A stretch of DNA of 64,000 bases, taken from positions 1-64,000 of the forward strand of contig CAZUMW010000011.1 in the NCBI GenBank assembly GCA_964621615.1. Reading direction: 5' to 3'. The DNA is from CAZUMW01 sp964621615. GTDB taxonomy: Bacteria > Desulfobacterota > WTBG01 > CAIYCZ01 > CAIRTM01. The position numbers and the translations under genes were made by a program. Position 1 is the stretch's first letter. Each line of letters begins with the position of its first letter. The notes under the pieces are model-generated. The model searched no databases, had not been told where the DNA came from, and was given only the letters and a program-made list of their open reading frames with translations. Positions 7,752-15,902 of the stretch are shown in pieces.

Positions 7752-8804
7752 ATGGAAAATGTGTATATCTTCGAGCAGGGAACCCAGCTGCACAAAGACG
7801 GTTTACGGCTGCTGGTAAAACGGGGGTCAGAAACGATTGATGCAATACAGACCCGGGATCTGGAGCAGATCATCCTTGCCGGAAATGTAACCCTGACGCC
7901 GCCGGTGATGGACCATTTGATTCAGGACCGGGTAGATACGGTTTTTTTAAGTATGACCGGCCGATTCCGCGGTCGTCTGCTGACACAGTTCACCAAAAAC
8001 GTCGAACTTCGCCGGGCACAGTATTTCGCTTTTGACGATTCTGAAAAGGTGCTTGCGTTTGCCCGTGCGATTGTGGCCGGCAAAATAAAAAATCAGCGCA
8101 TTCTGCTGCTGCGCCAGAACCGTACGCTGAAAAATGAAAAAATAGCAACTGCGCTCAGCCGGATGCGCTCAGCAGCGGATGGGGCAAAGGAAGCACGGAC
8201 ACAGGAATCGCTCATGGGGCATGAAGGCGCAGCCGGGAGAGCCTATTTTTCCGTTTTCGATCATCTGCTGAAAAATGAAGCTTTTGTTTTTAGCGGCAGA
8301 AACCGGCGCCCGCCGAAGGATCCGGTGAATGCGCTGCTGTCATTCGGATATACGATACTGGCAAATGCCGTGGAAACGGCGGTAAACATTGTGGGGCTTG
8401 ATCCCTATCTTGGAGCATACCACGCAGCCGAATACGGCCGTCCGTCGCTGGTGTGCGATCTTATGGAAGAATTCCGACCCTTTTTTGTCGATTCGCCGGT
8501 GGTGGCAATGATCAACCGGCGCGGTGTCGGTCCTGATGATTTTGTCTACCGGGAGGTGAGCGATCCGGATGCGGCCTATGAGGATGACACGACCAGGGAA
8601 GACTGTCTGCCGGTATCAATGAAACGGCATACCATGAAAGCGGTGGTGCGCCTTTTTGAACAGAAGCTTGCAAGCACGGTTCTGTACCCCCCGACCGGAG
8701 AAAACATGTCCTACCGGCAGGTAATCCTGCAGCAGGTCAGGCGCTGTGCGCGTGTTATTCTCGGGAAAGAAGATCAGTATGTCCCATTTACCTGGAGCCG
8801 GTAA
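7752..8804 (+). CDS. cas1: CRISPR-associated endonuclease Cas1
   Basis: Cas1 integrates new spacers together with Cas2. ATG 7752 is chosen because GAGG at 7741-7744 is correctly spaced; ATG 7746 is too close. 350 residues, full length for the family. The N-terminal beta domain opens with VYIFEQGTQL. The alpha-helical catalytic domain shows the three metal ligands: E158 in LMGHEGAAGRAYF, H224 in YHAAEYGRPSLVCDLMEEF and E239 in the same segment. The GLDPYLGAYH signature is complete. The gene overlaps cas2 by one base and follows a TPR/primase pair, a context known for type III-linked adaptation modules. No reverse transcriptase, cas4 or effector genes are in the window. Confidence 0.95.
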   Translation: MENVYIFEQGTQLHKDGLRLLVKRGSETIDAIQTRDLEQIILAGNVTLTPPVMDHLIQDRVDTVFLSMTGRFRGRLLTQFTKNVELRRAQYFAFDDSEKVLAFARAIVAGKIKNQRILLLRQNRTLKNEKIATALSRMRSAADGAKEARTQESLMGHEGAAGRAYFSVFDHLLKNEAFVFSGRNRRPPKDPVNALLSFGYTILANAVETAVNIVGLDPYLGAYHAAEYGRPSLVCDLMEEFRPFFVDSPVVAMINRRGVGPDDFVYREVSDPDAAYEDDTTREDCLPVSMKRHTMKAVVRLFEQKLASTVLYPPTGENMSYRQVILQQVRRCARVILGKEDQYVPFTWSR

Positions 8805-9085
8805 TGTTTTGCCTGATTTGTTTTGATGTAAGCGATGACCGGAAGCGCTACCGGGTGGTAAAAGAGCTGCTCGGCGTTTCGATGCGGGTACAAAAATCCG
8901 TATTTGAATGTGCGGATTTGAAAGAGGAGCGGTATTTGAAGCTGAAGAAAAAGCTTGAAAAGCTTATTGATCATTCAAGCGACAGCATCCGGTATTATTT
9001 TCTCTGCAGGGGCTGTGTGCCCCGGGTAGAGTACTCGGGAACAGGCGATCCTCCCCGTGAAGATGAGGAGTTTAAAATTGTTTAA
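8804..9085 (+). CDS. cas2: CRISPR-associated protein Cas2
   Basis: Cas2 is the structural partner of Cas1 in spacer integration. The 93-residue protein is a typical ferredoxin-like Cas2: LICFDVSDDRKRYRVVKELLG with the conserved Asp (D8) after strand 1, then RVQKSVFEC and DSIRYYFLCRGCV. Its ATG shares a base with the cas1 stop (TAATG), so the two are co-translated. The C-terminal tail is acidic. No repeat-spacer array follows: only 71 bp separate it from the convergent guaA gene. Confidence 0.93.
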   Translation: MFCLICFDVSDDRKRYRVVKELLGVSMRVQKSVFECADLKEERYLKLKKKLEKLIDHSSDSIRYYFLCRGCVPRVEYSGTGDPPREDEEFKIV

Positions 9086-9156
9086 GGTGAGCAGGGGCTG
9101 GAACACGCTGAACACCTGTGATTTATAAGCGAAGTGAAAGTCGAATGTGCCAATAA

Positions 9157-10707
9157 TCACTCCCACTCAATGGTACTGGGTGGCTTTGATGAAATGTCGT
9201 AGACAACGCGGTTAACGCCCTTGACCTCGTTGATGATACGGTTTGATATGGTTCCGAGAAGCTCATGGGGAAGCTTGACCCAGTCGGCAGTCATGCCGTC
9301 ACGGCTTTCCACAACCCGTAATACGATGACCTGCTCGTATGTCCGCTCATCTCCCATGACGCCCACGGTTTTCACGGGCAGCAGTACGGCAAATGCCTGC
9401 CATACTTTTCGATAAAATCCGCTTCGTTTGAATTCCTCAAGGATGATGGCATCTGCTTCACGGACAAGATGAAGGTTCTCGGCAGTGACCTCTCCCAGAA
9501 TGCGTATGGCAAGACCCGGACCTGGAAACGGGTGCCGGTATATAAAGTCATCCGGAATGCCGAGCTCGATGCCGAGGTGCCGGACCTCATCTTTGAACAG
9601 CTCACGAAACGGTTCCAGAATTTCAAGGTTCATTTTCTCCGGAAGGCCGCCGACATTATGGTGGCTTTTAATGGTTGCCGAGGGACCCTTAAAGGATATG
9701 CTTTCGATAACATCAGGATACAGAGTGCCCTGAGCAAGGAAATCAATTGTCCCAAGCTTCTTTGCCTCCTCTTCAAAAACGCTGATAAACTCATTGCCGA
9801 TGATTTTGCGTTTTTGCTCAGGATCCGTCACCCCGCGCAGCCTGTTCAGAAACCGCTCAGAGGAATCAATGCTCAGAAGATTTATATGAAATGCATCCTG
9901 CAGAAGCTGTGATACGTGCTCAAATTCATGCTTCCGCAAAACTCCGTTATTGATGAATATGCCGGTAAGCTGCTCGCCTATTGCCATGGACAGCAATACG
10001 ACAACAACGGTTGAGTCGACGCCGCCGCTGCACCCGCAGATAACCTTCTTGTCACCGACGCGGGTGCGTATTTCTTCTATTGATTGATGGATGAATGACT
10101 TCATTGTCCACGATGCTGAACATCCGCAGATATTGAAAATGAAATTCCGGAGTATTTCAGTGCCCTGGGGCGTGTGTACGACTTCAGGATGAAACTGCAC
10201 GCCGTATATTCTCTGAGATTTGTTTCTTACAGCTGCAAACGGCGAATTCACACTGTATGCGATTGCCTCAAAGCCATCAGGAAGAGATGAAACACGGTCG
10301 CCGTGGCTCATCCATACCGAAATGGTTTCCCCGCGTGAAAATCCGCGGAAAAGATCTTCAGTATTGTCCAGTATCAGGTTGGCGTGACCGAATTCCCTTT
10401 TGCGGTAGCCCTTGACCGCGCCTTTCAGCATATGGCAGGTAAGCTGCATCCCGTAACAAATACCGAGCACAGGAACACGAAGATCAAAGATATCAGGTGA
10501 AATCTGGGGAGCATCGGTGTCGTACACGCTTGCCGGCCCGCCGGACAGAATTATGCCGCTGGGCTCCATGGCTCTGATTGTATCAATGGAAACAGTGCAG
10601 GGATGAATTTCCGAGTATACGTGCTGCTCTCTGATACGCCGGGCGATAAGCTGGGTGTATTGCGACCCGAAATCCAGTATGAGAATTTTTTCCTGTTCCA
10701 GCTTCAT
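9157..10707 (-). CDS. guaA: GMP synthase (glutamine-hydrolysing)
   Basis: GuaA converts XMP to GMP with glutamine and ATP, the last step of GMP synthesis. The 516-residue protein has the class I glutamine amidotransferase domain first (GICYGMQ with nucleophile C84, H173 and E175 in FHPEV). The N-type ATP pyrophosphatase follows (CSGGVDST, 226-233), then the C-terminal dimerisation domain ending in KPPSTIEWE, the universal C-terminus. It lies 88 bp downstream of guaB on the same strand, a common pairing for guanine nucleotide synthesis. The cas2 end faces it convergently. Nothing abnormal is seen. Confidence 0.97.
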   Translation of the reverse strand: MKLEQEKILILDFGSQYTQLIARRIREQHVYSEIHPCTVSIDTIRAMEPSGIILSGGPASVYDTDAPQISPDIFDLRVPVLGICYGMQLTCHMLKGAVKGYRKREFGHANLILDNTEDLFRGFSRGETISVWMSHGDRVSSLPDGFEAIAYSVNSPFAAVRNKSQRIYGVQFHPEVVHTPQGTEILRNFIFNICGCSASWTMKSFIHQSIEEIRTRVGDKKVICGCSGGVDSTVVVVLLSMAIGEQLTGIFINNGVLRKHEFEHVSQLLQDAFHINLLSIDSSERFLNRLRGVTDPEQKRKIIGNEFISVFEEEAKKLGTIDFLAQGTLYPDVIESISFKGPSATIKSHHNVGGLPEKMNLEILEPFRELFKDEVRHLGIELGIPDDFIYRHPFPGPGLAIRILGEVTAENLHLVREADAIILEEFKRSGFYRKVWQAFAVLLPVKTVGVMGDERTYEQVIVLRVVESRDGMTADWVKLPHELLGTISNRIINEVKGVNRVVYDISSKPPSTIEWE

Positions 10708-10795
10708 ATTGGCATGGTATCAAGAGAGTAATACAGCTCTTACCGCACCAGGGGCCGGAAGTGTTCGCCCCGCGGCAGGCTGTAGTCATGGTGGG

Positions 10796-12259
10796 CTATT
10801 CCACCTGATAATTGGGCGCTTCTTTTGTGATGATAATATTGTGCACGTGACTTTCTTTCAACCCGGACCCGGTAATTTTAATAAAACGGGCTTTTTCACG
10901 AAGGGCGGGAATATCAGGGCAGCCGACATACCCCATGCCCGAGCGGAGCCCTCCAAGAAGCTGCAGTATGTTTGCAGACAGGCTGCCGCGGTAAGGAACC
11001 CGGCCCTCTATACCTTCAGGAACAAGCTTTGAGTCATCTTCTACCTCGGTCTGGAAATAGCGGTCCTTAGCGCCCTGTTTCATGGCTTCAAGTGAGCCCA
11101 TGCCTCTGTACACTTTGTATGTTCTGCCCTGAAACAAAACGGTTTCGCCGGGGCTTTCGTCGGTACCGGCAAACAGGCTTCCGACCATTACCGAGTGGGC
11201 GCCGGATGCGATTGCTTTTGGAATATCACCTGAATATTTGATGCCGCCGTCGGCAATAAGCGGAACGCCCATCTCGTCGGCCGCCTTCCGGCAGTTCATG
11301 ATGGCGGTGATCTGCGGAACGCCGACGCCGGCAACAATTCTGGTCGTGCAGATCGATCCTGGCCCTATGCCGACCTTGATTGCATCGCAACCCGCGGCAA
11401 TGAGATCGCGGGCGGCATCCTCGGTGGCAATATTGCCCGCAATAAGATCGCAGTCCGGATATCTCTTCTTGGTGTCCTTTACCGCATCAAGCACATTTTT
11501 TGTATGACCGTGGGCGGTGTCAATCACTATAACGTCAACGCCCGCCTGGACGATAGCCGCGCTGCGCTCGTGCCGGTCAGGACCTGTGCCGATTGCAGCG
11601 CCGACGCGCAGGCTGCCCTGCCTGTCTTTTGATGCATGGGGATATTGTTCGGCTTTTTCAATGTCTTTTACCGTAATGAGTCCGGTAAGGTTATTGTGCT
11701 CGTCAACCACCAGCAGCTTCTCAATACGGTTTTTGTGAAGTATCATGCGCGCTTCAGCAAGCGTCACGCCAGAATGTGCCGTAATGAGATTGTCTCTGGT
11801 CATCACGTCTGAGACAGGACGGTCAAAATCTGTTTCAAAGCGAAGATCGCGGTTGGTTATTATGCCGACAAGCTTTGCATCTTTAACAACCGGAAATCCG
11901 GATATCTGATATTTTTTCATCAGGTTGAGGGCAAAATGTATTTTCTGGTCGGGATCGACGGTGATCGGGTTAACCACCATCCCGCTTTCGGATTTTTTAA
12001 CTTTCTGGACCTCCAGCGCCTGTGTGTCTATAGACATGTTCTTATGTATGATGCCGATGCCGCCCTCACGGGCCATGGTGATTGCGGTGCGCGCCTCGGT
12101 TACCGTATCCATTGCTGCGCTGACAAGCGGTATGTTCAGCTTGATGTTTCTGGTAAGCCAGGTTGAAATATCAGTTTCGTGCGGCAATATGTCGGACTGT
12201 TGAGGAATGAGTAAAACATCATCAAAAGTCAGGCTTGATGAAATGTTTTTGTGTTCCAT
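10796..12259 (-). CDS. guaB: Inosine-5'-monophosphate dehydrogenase
   Basis: GuaB oxidises IMP to XMP with NAD+, the committed step to guanine nucleotides. The protein has 487 residues, the normal bacterial length. The TIM barrel starts at LTFDDVLLIP. Tandem CBS domains occupy about 93-205 (VVNPITVDPD... and MTRDNLITA...). The catalytic loop is GPGSICTTR with C304, and the flap region carries KGMGSLEAM-like sequence (YRGMGSLEAMKQGAKDRY). ATG 12259 leaves a 121-bp gap before the next gene, where a promoter would lie. The arrangement guaB then guaA suggests co-transcription. Confidence 0.97.
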   Translation of the reverse strand: MEHKNISSSLTFDDVLLIPQQSDILPHETDISTWLTRNIKLNIPLVSAAMDTVTEARTAITMAREGGIGIIHKNMSIDTQALEVQKVKKSESGMVVNPITVDPDQKIHFALNLMKKYQISGFPVVKDAKLVGIITNRDLRFETDFDRPVSDVMTRDNLITAHSGVTLAEARMILHKNRIEKLLVVDEHNNLTGLITVKDIEKAEQYPHASKDRQGSLRVGAAIGTGPDRHERSAAIVQAGVDVIVIDTAHGHTKNVLDAVKDTKKRYPDCDLIAGNIATEDAARDLIAAGCDAIKVGIGPGSICTTRIVAGVGVPQITAIMNCRKAADEMGVPLIADGGIKYSGDIPKAIASGAHSVMVGSLFAGTDESPGETVLFQGRTYKVYRGMGSLEAMKQGAKDRYFQTEVEDDSKLVPEGIEGRVPYRGSLSANILQLLGGLRSGMGYVGCPDIPALREKARFIKITGSGLKESHVHNIIITKEAPNYQVE

Positions 12260-12380
12260 ATCGTGCCCTTATCCGGATAATGTAGATTGTTCTATTAAGT
12301 TTAACTGGAAACGCTACACAAAAAAAGAGACAATGTCAAGCTGAGAAACGTTCCGACAACTCCGCAGCGCATTCCGGTAA

Positions 12381-13325
12381 TTACATATGAAAAATGCTGC
12401 TGTATTTATCCAGCAATATGCCCTCAAGCAGACCGTAATCACTGACGTACAGTGAGTCAGCTGAAAAGCGGCTCAGAAGATTAAGGACGATTGCTGTACC
12501 GGGAATGATAACCAGCTCCCGTCCTTTTTCAAGTCCCCGTATGCCTGATCGCTGTTTAAGGGGAACTGAATTCATATGTGAAAAGATACGATTGACCGCT
12601 TTTGCGGTTAAGATGTGACCGTTTATTTTTTCGGGCTCGTAGGTGTGCATGTTCAGGTCTATAGCTGCAAGTGTGGTTATAGTACCAGCCGTACCCACAA
12701 GCAGAGGGCGGCAGTTTCCTGAGGCCGTGTGCACAATACGGCAATTGTTGTTCAGAATAGTATCGATTTCATGCTGCAGTGATATGATGTTTTCGGGAGA
12801 TGGCGGATCTGTTGTAAGATGTTTTTCTGCAAGAGCGATAACTCCCAGGGGAATGCTTTCAGAACAGGAGAGCGTGCCCCCGGTACACAGGGAAAATTCA
12901 GTGCTCCCTCCGCCGATATCGATTACGATATTCGTGCGATGATCCACCGGTATAACGGATTGGACACCTTTGAGTGAGAGCGCAGCCTCCTGCTGTCCCG
13001 AGAGAACAGAAATTGTAATTCCTGCCGCACGCTGTGCTCTTCTAATAAAAAGATCCGCGTTTTCAGCGGCTCTGACGCAGGCAGTTGCAGCGGCGAATAT
13101 GTGCGAAGCCTCGTGACGGCGTGCCTGTTCTGCAAAATCACGAAGACAGGCCACGGCGCGCTTCATCGATTCGTCGTGAAGAACCTTTTTGTCATTCATT
13201 CCGGCGCCGAGCCCGACAATTCGTCTGTCGCGCAACAGGGGTATCAATGTGCCCCGTTCATTAAAGCGCGCAACCATGAGACGAATTGTCTGCGAGCCGA
13301 TATCGATTGACGCATATATGCTCAT
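12381..13325 (-). CDS. ppx: Ppx/GppA family exopolyphosphatase / pppGpp phosphohydrolase
   Basis: Members hydrolyse polyphosphate or pppGpp and belong to the actin-like ATPase superfamily. The start is taken at ATG 13325 because the homologous region begins there (YASIDIGSQTIRLMVARF, phosphate-1 loop) and the ATG overlaps the stop of the upstream gene (ATGA). The phosphate-2 motif IVIDIGGGSTEFSL and a later GTAGTITTLAAIDL follow. At 314 residues it is the short form, without the C-terminal HD domain of E. coli Ppx. Exopolyphosphatase versus GppA activity cannot be told apart by eye. It is translationally coupled to the DUF2284-like gene. Confidence 0.9.
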   Translation of the reverse strand: MSIYASIDIGSQTIRLMVARFNERGTLIPLLRDRRIVGLGAGMNDKKVLHDESMKRAVACLRDFAEQARRHEASHIFAAATACVRAAENADLFIRRAQRAAGITISVLSGQQEAALSLKGVQSVIPVDHRTNIVIDIGGGSTEFSLCTGGTLSCSESIPLGVIALAEKHLTTDPPSPENIISLQHEIDTILNNNCRIVHTASGNCRPLLVGTAGTITTLAAIDLNMHTYEPEKINGHILTAKAVNRIFSHMNSVPLKQRSGIRGLEKGRELVIIPGTAIVLNLLSRFSADSLYVSDYGLLEGILLDKYSSIFHM

Positions 13326-14119
13326 GTCAGTTTGATTGAGACTGCAACAACGTATTTCCAGGTTTTCGGTGACTGCTGCGCAAATCCGAAATGCTTGAGC
13401 CAGCTTATTTTCCATGCTTTATTTCCGGTTACCAGAGAAAGATCGTCGCACATCCTTTCTACGCATATTCCCCGTGCCTCAAGGGAAATGGTTTGACGTT
13501 CCGGGTGGCGGCAGGGGCTGTTATAGCGGCAATGCTGCTGAGTGCAGGCGCTGCACGGGCCGGAGCCGTAGACACCCGTAATTGCGGATGGCCCGAGAGC
13601 CTCTGCGAGATCTGATGCAAGGCGGTGCAGAACAGCAAACTTCCACTGATCATTCCATCGCTCGTCGAGCAGCTTTGTCTGCAAAACTACAAGCGCATCC
13701 GATGAGTCCAGCATGGTCTGCGTTTTTTCAGTTGGCGGTGCGTTAGGCGGGCAGCCCGGAAGACGGTCATACCCGGGACACGGTCCGAAGTGCCTGTATG
13801 ATGGTCCCCGGCCGGAGCGGTATATTGTCCAGAACGGTAATGCGCACATGTCCTGTATGCGTTTGTCAACGATAACCAGCTCAGGCGGAAGAACACCTAT
13901 CCTGGCAAAATAATGTACGCCGTCCACCGGATATTTTTTTATATGAGAAATAGAAAGAACAGACTTCAGAGCACAGCGGGACTGAATGTTTTTTATAACG
14001 TTCCCATAGCGCTTCTTTTTTGCAGAGGAGGTATACCGTTTTGCGGCACGATTATCGGCAAGGATACAGCCGACTATATTTTTAATGGAATAATTTATAG
14101 GCAAATATGAAGATTTCAC
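13322..14119 (-). CDS. DUF2284-like cysteine-rich metal-binding protein
   Basis: The family is uncharacterised. Up to 265 residues, but the true start is uncertain: the N-terminal 60 residues look unlike the family, and GTG in the segment reading VDGVHYFARIG is an alternative. The core has the DUF2284 cysteine pattern: GPCPGYDRLPGCPPNAP, then GPCSACTQQHCRYNSPCRHPE, compatible with iron-sulfur or other metal binding. After that comes the LEARGICVERMCDDL segment. The stop overlaps the ppx start. Related proteins often sit near anaerobic or methanogenic genes. No function can be given. Confidence 0.65.
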   Translation of the reverse strand: MKSSYLPINYSIKNIVGCILADNRAAKRYTSSAKKKRYGNVIKNIQSRCALKSVLSISHIKKYPVDGVHYFARIGVLPPELVIVDKRIQDMCALPFWTIYRSGRGPSYRHFGPCPGYDRLPGCPPNAPPTEKTQTMLDSSDALVVLQTKLLDERWNDQWKFAVLHRLASDLAEALGPSAITGVYGSGPCSACTQQHCRYNSPCRHPERQTISLEARGICVERMCDDLSLVTGNKAWKISWLKHFGFAQQSPKTWKYVVAVSIKLT

Positions 14120-14223
14120 TGTTGATTAGGTTGTAATATTAATAAAATACATTACTATCAAGGTGGTGTGCTGTATCGATACGTGAGGTTTATCGGATCT
14201 GCTGATTCTTAAAAAATTCATTA

Positions 14224-14919
14224 TTAAAGCAGACCGTTTTCACGGAAGCTGTAGTAGCCCTTTTTGCCGATAACAATATGATCATGAATAGTGATACCAA
14301 GGGTTGACGCAGCCTCGACAAGATTGCGGGTGAGCCTGCGGTCATGAGACGAGGGCTCCGGATCCCCGCTGGGGTGGTTGTGCGCACAGATAAGCGATAC
14401 CGCTTTGTTGTGCAGTGCGTGTTCAATTATCTTCCGCGGATATACCGCTGTTTGATCAATGGTCCCTTCCTGTATTACTTCATCGTGCAATACCTCATTT
14501 TTTGCATTGAGGTAAAAAATGCGAAACTGCTCATTATCCTGGTGTGCCATTGAGGATCTGCAGCAGTGTATAAGATCGCGGGGAGATGAAATAATATCTT
14601 TATTTCGCGTAGTATACAGAAGGTACCTGTCTGCGGTCGATCGGATAAGTTTAATCAGAATCGCGCTGTGTCTGCCGATACCGCTGACAGTTTCGAGTTC
14701 ATCCAGTGACGCATCAAGCACTCCCTGAAACGAAGTGAAGCGCTGTATAAGCTCTTTTGCTATCGGTTTGACATCTTTTTGGCTGATGCAGTAGGTTAGA
14801 ATGAGTTCGATTATTTCATAATCGCTGAAGGATTGAACACCGTGTGACACAAAACGGTTTTTTATACGGGCACGATGACCATGATAGTGAGGAACAGCTC
14901 CGCGTGCGGTGTTTTCCAT
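14224..14919 (-). CDS. radC: RadC family JAB1/MPN-domain protein
   Basis: The 231-residue protein begins with a helix-hairpin-helix-like domain (DYEIIELILTYCI..., VSGIGRHSAILIKL, about 30-90). The JAB1/MPN metalloprotease-like domain follows, containing the metal motif HNHPSGDPEPSSHD and E in the EVIQEGTID strand. Despite its name, a DNA-repair role for RadC is not established. Mobile-element RadC paralogues exist, but the full-length HhH-MPN layout here is the chromosomal type. It lies alone, with 104 bp before the downstream DUF2284-like gene. Confidence 0.93.
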   Translation of the reverse strand: MENTARGAVPHYHGHRARIKNRFVSHGVQSFSDYEIIELILTYCISQKDVKPIAKELIQRFTSFQGVLDASLDELETVSGIGRHSAILIKLIRSTADRYLLYTTRNKDIISSPRDLIHCCRSSMAHQDNEQFRIFYLNAKNEVLHDEVIQEGTIDQTAVYPRKIIEHALHNKAVSLICAHNHPSGDPEPSSHDRRLTRNLVEAASTLGITIHDHIVIGKKGYYSFRENGLL

Positions 14920-15150
14920 AACGTCTCCAGATGTTTTTGTTATAAATAGTGATATATTGTTGCAGTTTTACCATAAATTTTCAAGTGAATTTCAGTGTTG
15001 TATTGTTTTTTCCTTTAGACGATGAACAATGCGGCATAATTTAGATTTTTACGGTATATCAATAGTATTTTTGGCGATAGCACAGGGTTATTTCTTTTGA
15101 CATTATGGTTTTGCTGAGCTACAAACGTATATTTTGAGGTCAAACGTGTC
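14920..15150. other. Intergenic region upstream of radC
   Basis: No coding potential is seen. It is AT-rich and must contain the radC promoter on the minus strand. The right part leads into the promoter of the structured RNA candidate. I see no other structure. Confidence 0.5.
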
Positions 15151-15160
15151 CATAATATAT
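15133..15160 (+). promoter_or_regulatory. Possible sigma-70 promoter for the structured RNA
   Basis: TTGAGG, a 16-nt spacer and TATATT precede the inverted-repeat region by about 20 bases. Transcription would start about 10-15 nt before 15180. The -35 matches consensus at four of six positions and the -10 at five of six. This is a pattern-level call only. Confidence 0.4.
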
Positions 15161-15179
15161 TAAAGCATTAAGCAAAAAA

Positions 15180-15397
15180 CGGTTCGGGCGGGTCTCTGCG
15201 CAGCCTCCGCCATATGAAACCTCACTTTATGGACGGCCCGCTGCTGCTCAATAAAAATTATGTGACAGGCATTGTGCATGTATCGGCCCGGGCAGCTCTT
15301 TCCGCAGGGCCGTATGTGTTCTGACGCTTAACGGCACATGCCGCTGCCTAACCTCTTGAAGGTGTTGCGGGGGCATTGCAGAGTCCCGCCCGAACCG
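15180..15397 (+). ncRNA. Candidate structured RNA, about 218 nt, 6S-like long-stem architecture
   Basis: CGGTTCGGGCGGGTCTCTGC at 15180-15199 is the inverted complement of 15378-15397 with one mismatch in 20. Directly inside, GCCTCCGC (left) pairs with GCGGGGGC (right), extending the closing stem after a 3 by 3 internal loop. Further in, ACGGCCC pairs with GGGCCGT, leaving asymmetric open regions between the stems. A long, interrupted, self-closing rod of 180-220 nt is the shape of 6S RNA, the RNA polymerase regulator. The sequence shows no conserved SRP, RNase P or tmRNA core motif. No good U-run terminator follows, and no target-site duplication flanks it, which argues against a transposon. 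The strand is chosen from the promoter-like boxes. The 6S identity is inference. Confidence 0.45.
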
Positions 15398-15476
15398 GCT
15401 TCCTTACATTGTTTTGGACACCAGTGTTTTGAGGTTATATGTCAAGGCGATTTCACAGTATCCGGGAGAAATTATC

Positions 15477-15887
15477 ATGAAACAGCTTTTGCTCGTACAT
15501 CCTGTGGGACAGGCCACCGCTTTTTTATTCGGTATTTTTAATATGGTGTCGGGCGTGACTAAAAAATGGTTTCACGTTGCGATACATATTAATTGCGGCA
15601 TGCTTTTTTACGGTCTGCTCATCATCGGCACTGTTGTCGGTGCCGGAGTGTCAAAATGGGCCGAGGGAAACAATATTGTTCTACATACCGGCATACATAA
15701 ATTTGTTTCATTTATAGTGATTCTTCTTATTGCTTCCGGAGCTACGTCCGGATTTATGATAATGCGGAAAATGCGGGGATGGCAGACACTCAAAACTTAT
15801 CATTGTATCATAAACGCATGCTGCCTTGTGTTTCTTGTTGTTCAGGGTATCATCGGTGTGATTGTGCTTATTGCTGCATACAGATAA
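15477..15887 (+). CDS. Four-helix membrane protein, cytochrome b561-like
   Basis: 136 residues from ATG 15477 (GGGAGA upstream); the in-frame codon at 15414 lacks support. Four hydrophobic helices are visible (about 10-28, 37-58, 72-95, 110-135). Histidines sit near helix ends: H9 in LLVHPVGQ, FHVAIH, LHTGIHKF and TYHC. Such pairs could bind two hemes, as in cytochrome b561/DUF4079-type proteins. An electron-transfer role at the inner membrane is likely but not proven. It is followed 15 bp later by an ABC transporter gene, so co-transcription is plausible. Confidence 0.55.
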   Translation: MKQLLLVHPVGQATAFLFGIFNMVSGVTKKWFHVAIHINCGMLFYGLLIIGTVVGAGVSKWAEGNNIVLHTGIHKFVSFIVILLIASGATSGFMIMRKMRGWQTLKTYHCIINACCLVFLVVQGIIGVIVLIAAYR

Positions 15888-15902
15888 AAAGGAAGCACGT
15901 AT

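Noticed and set aside
9086..9156. CRISPR repeat after cas2
   Set aside because: The 71 bp gap has no repeated units.
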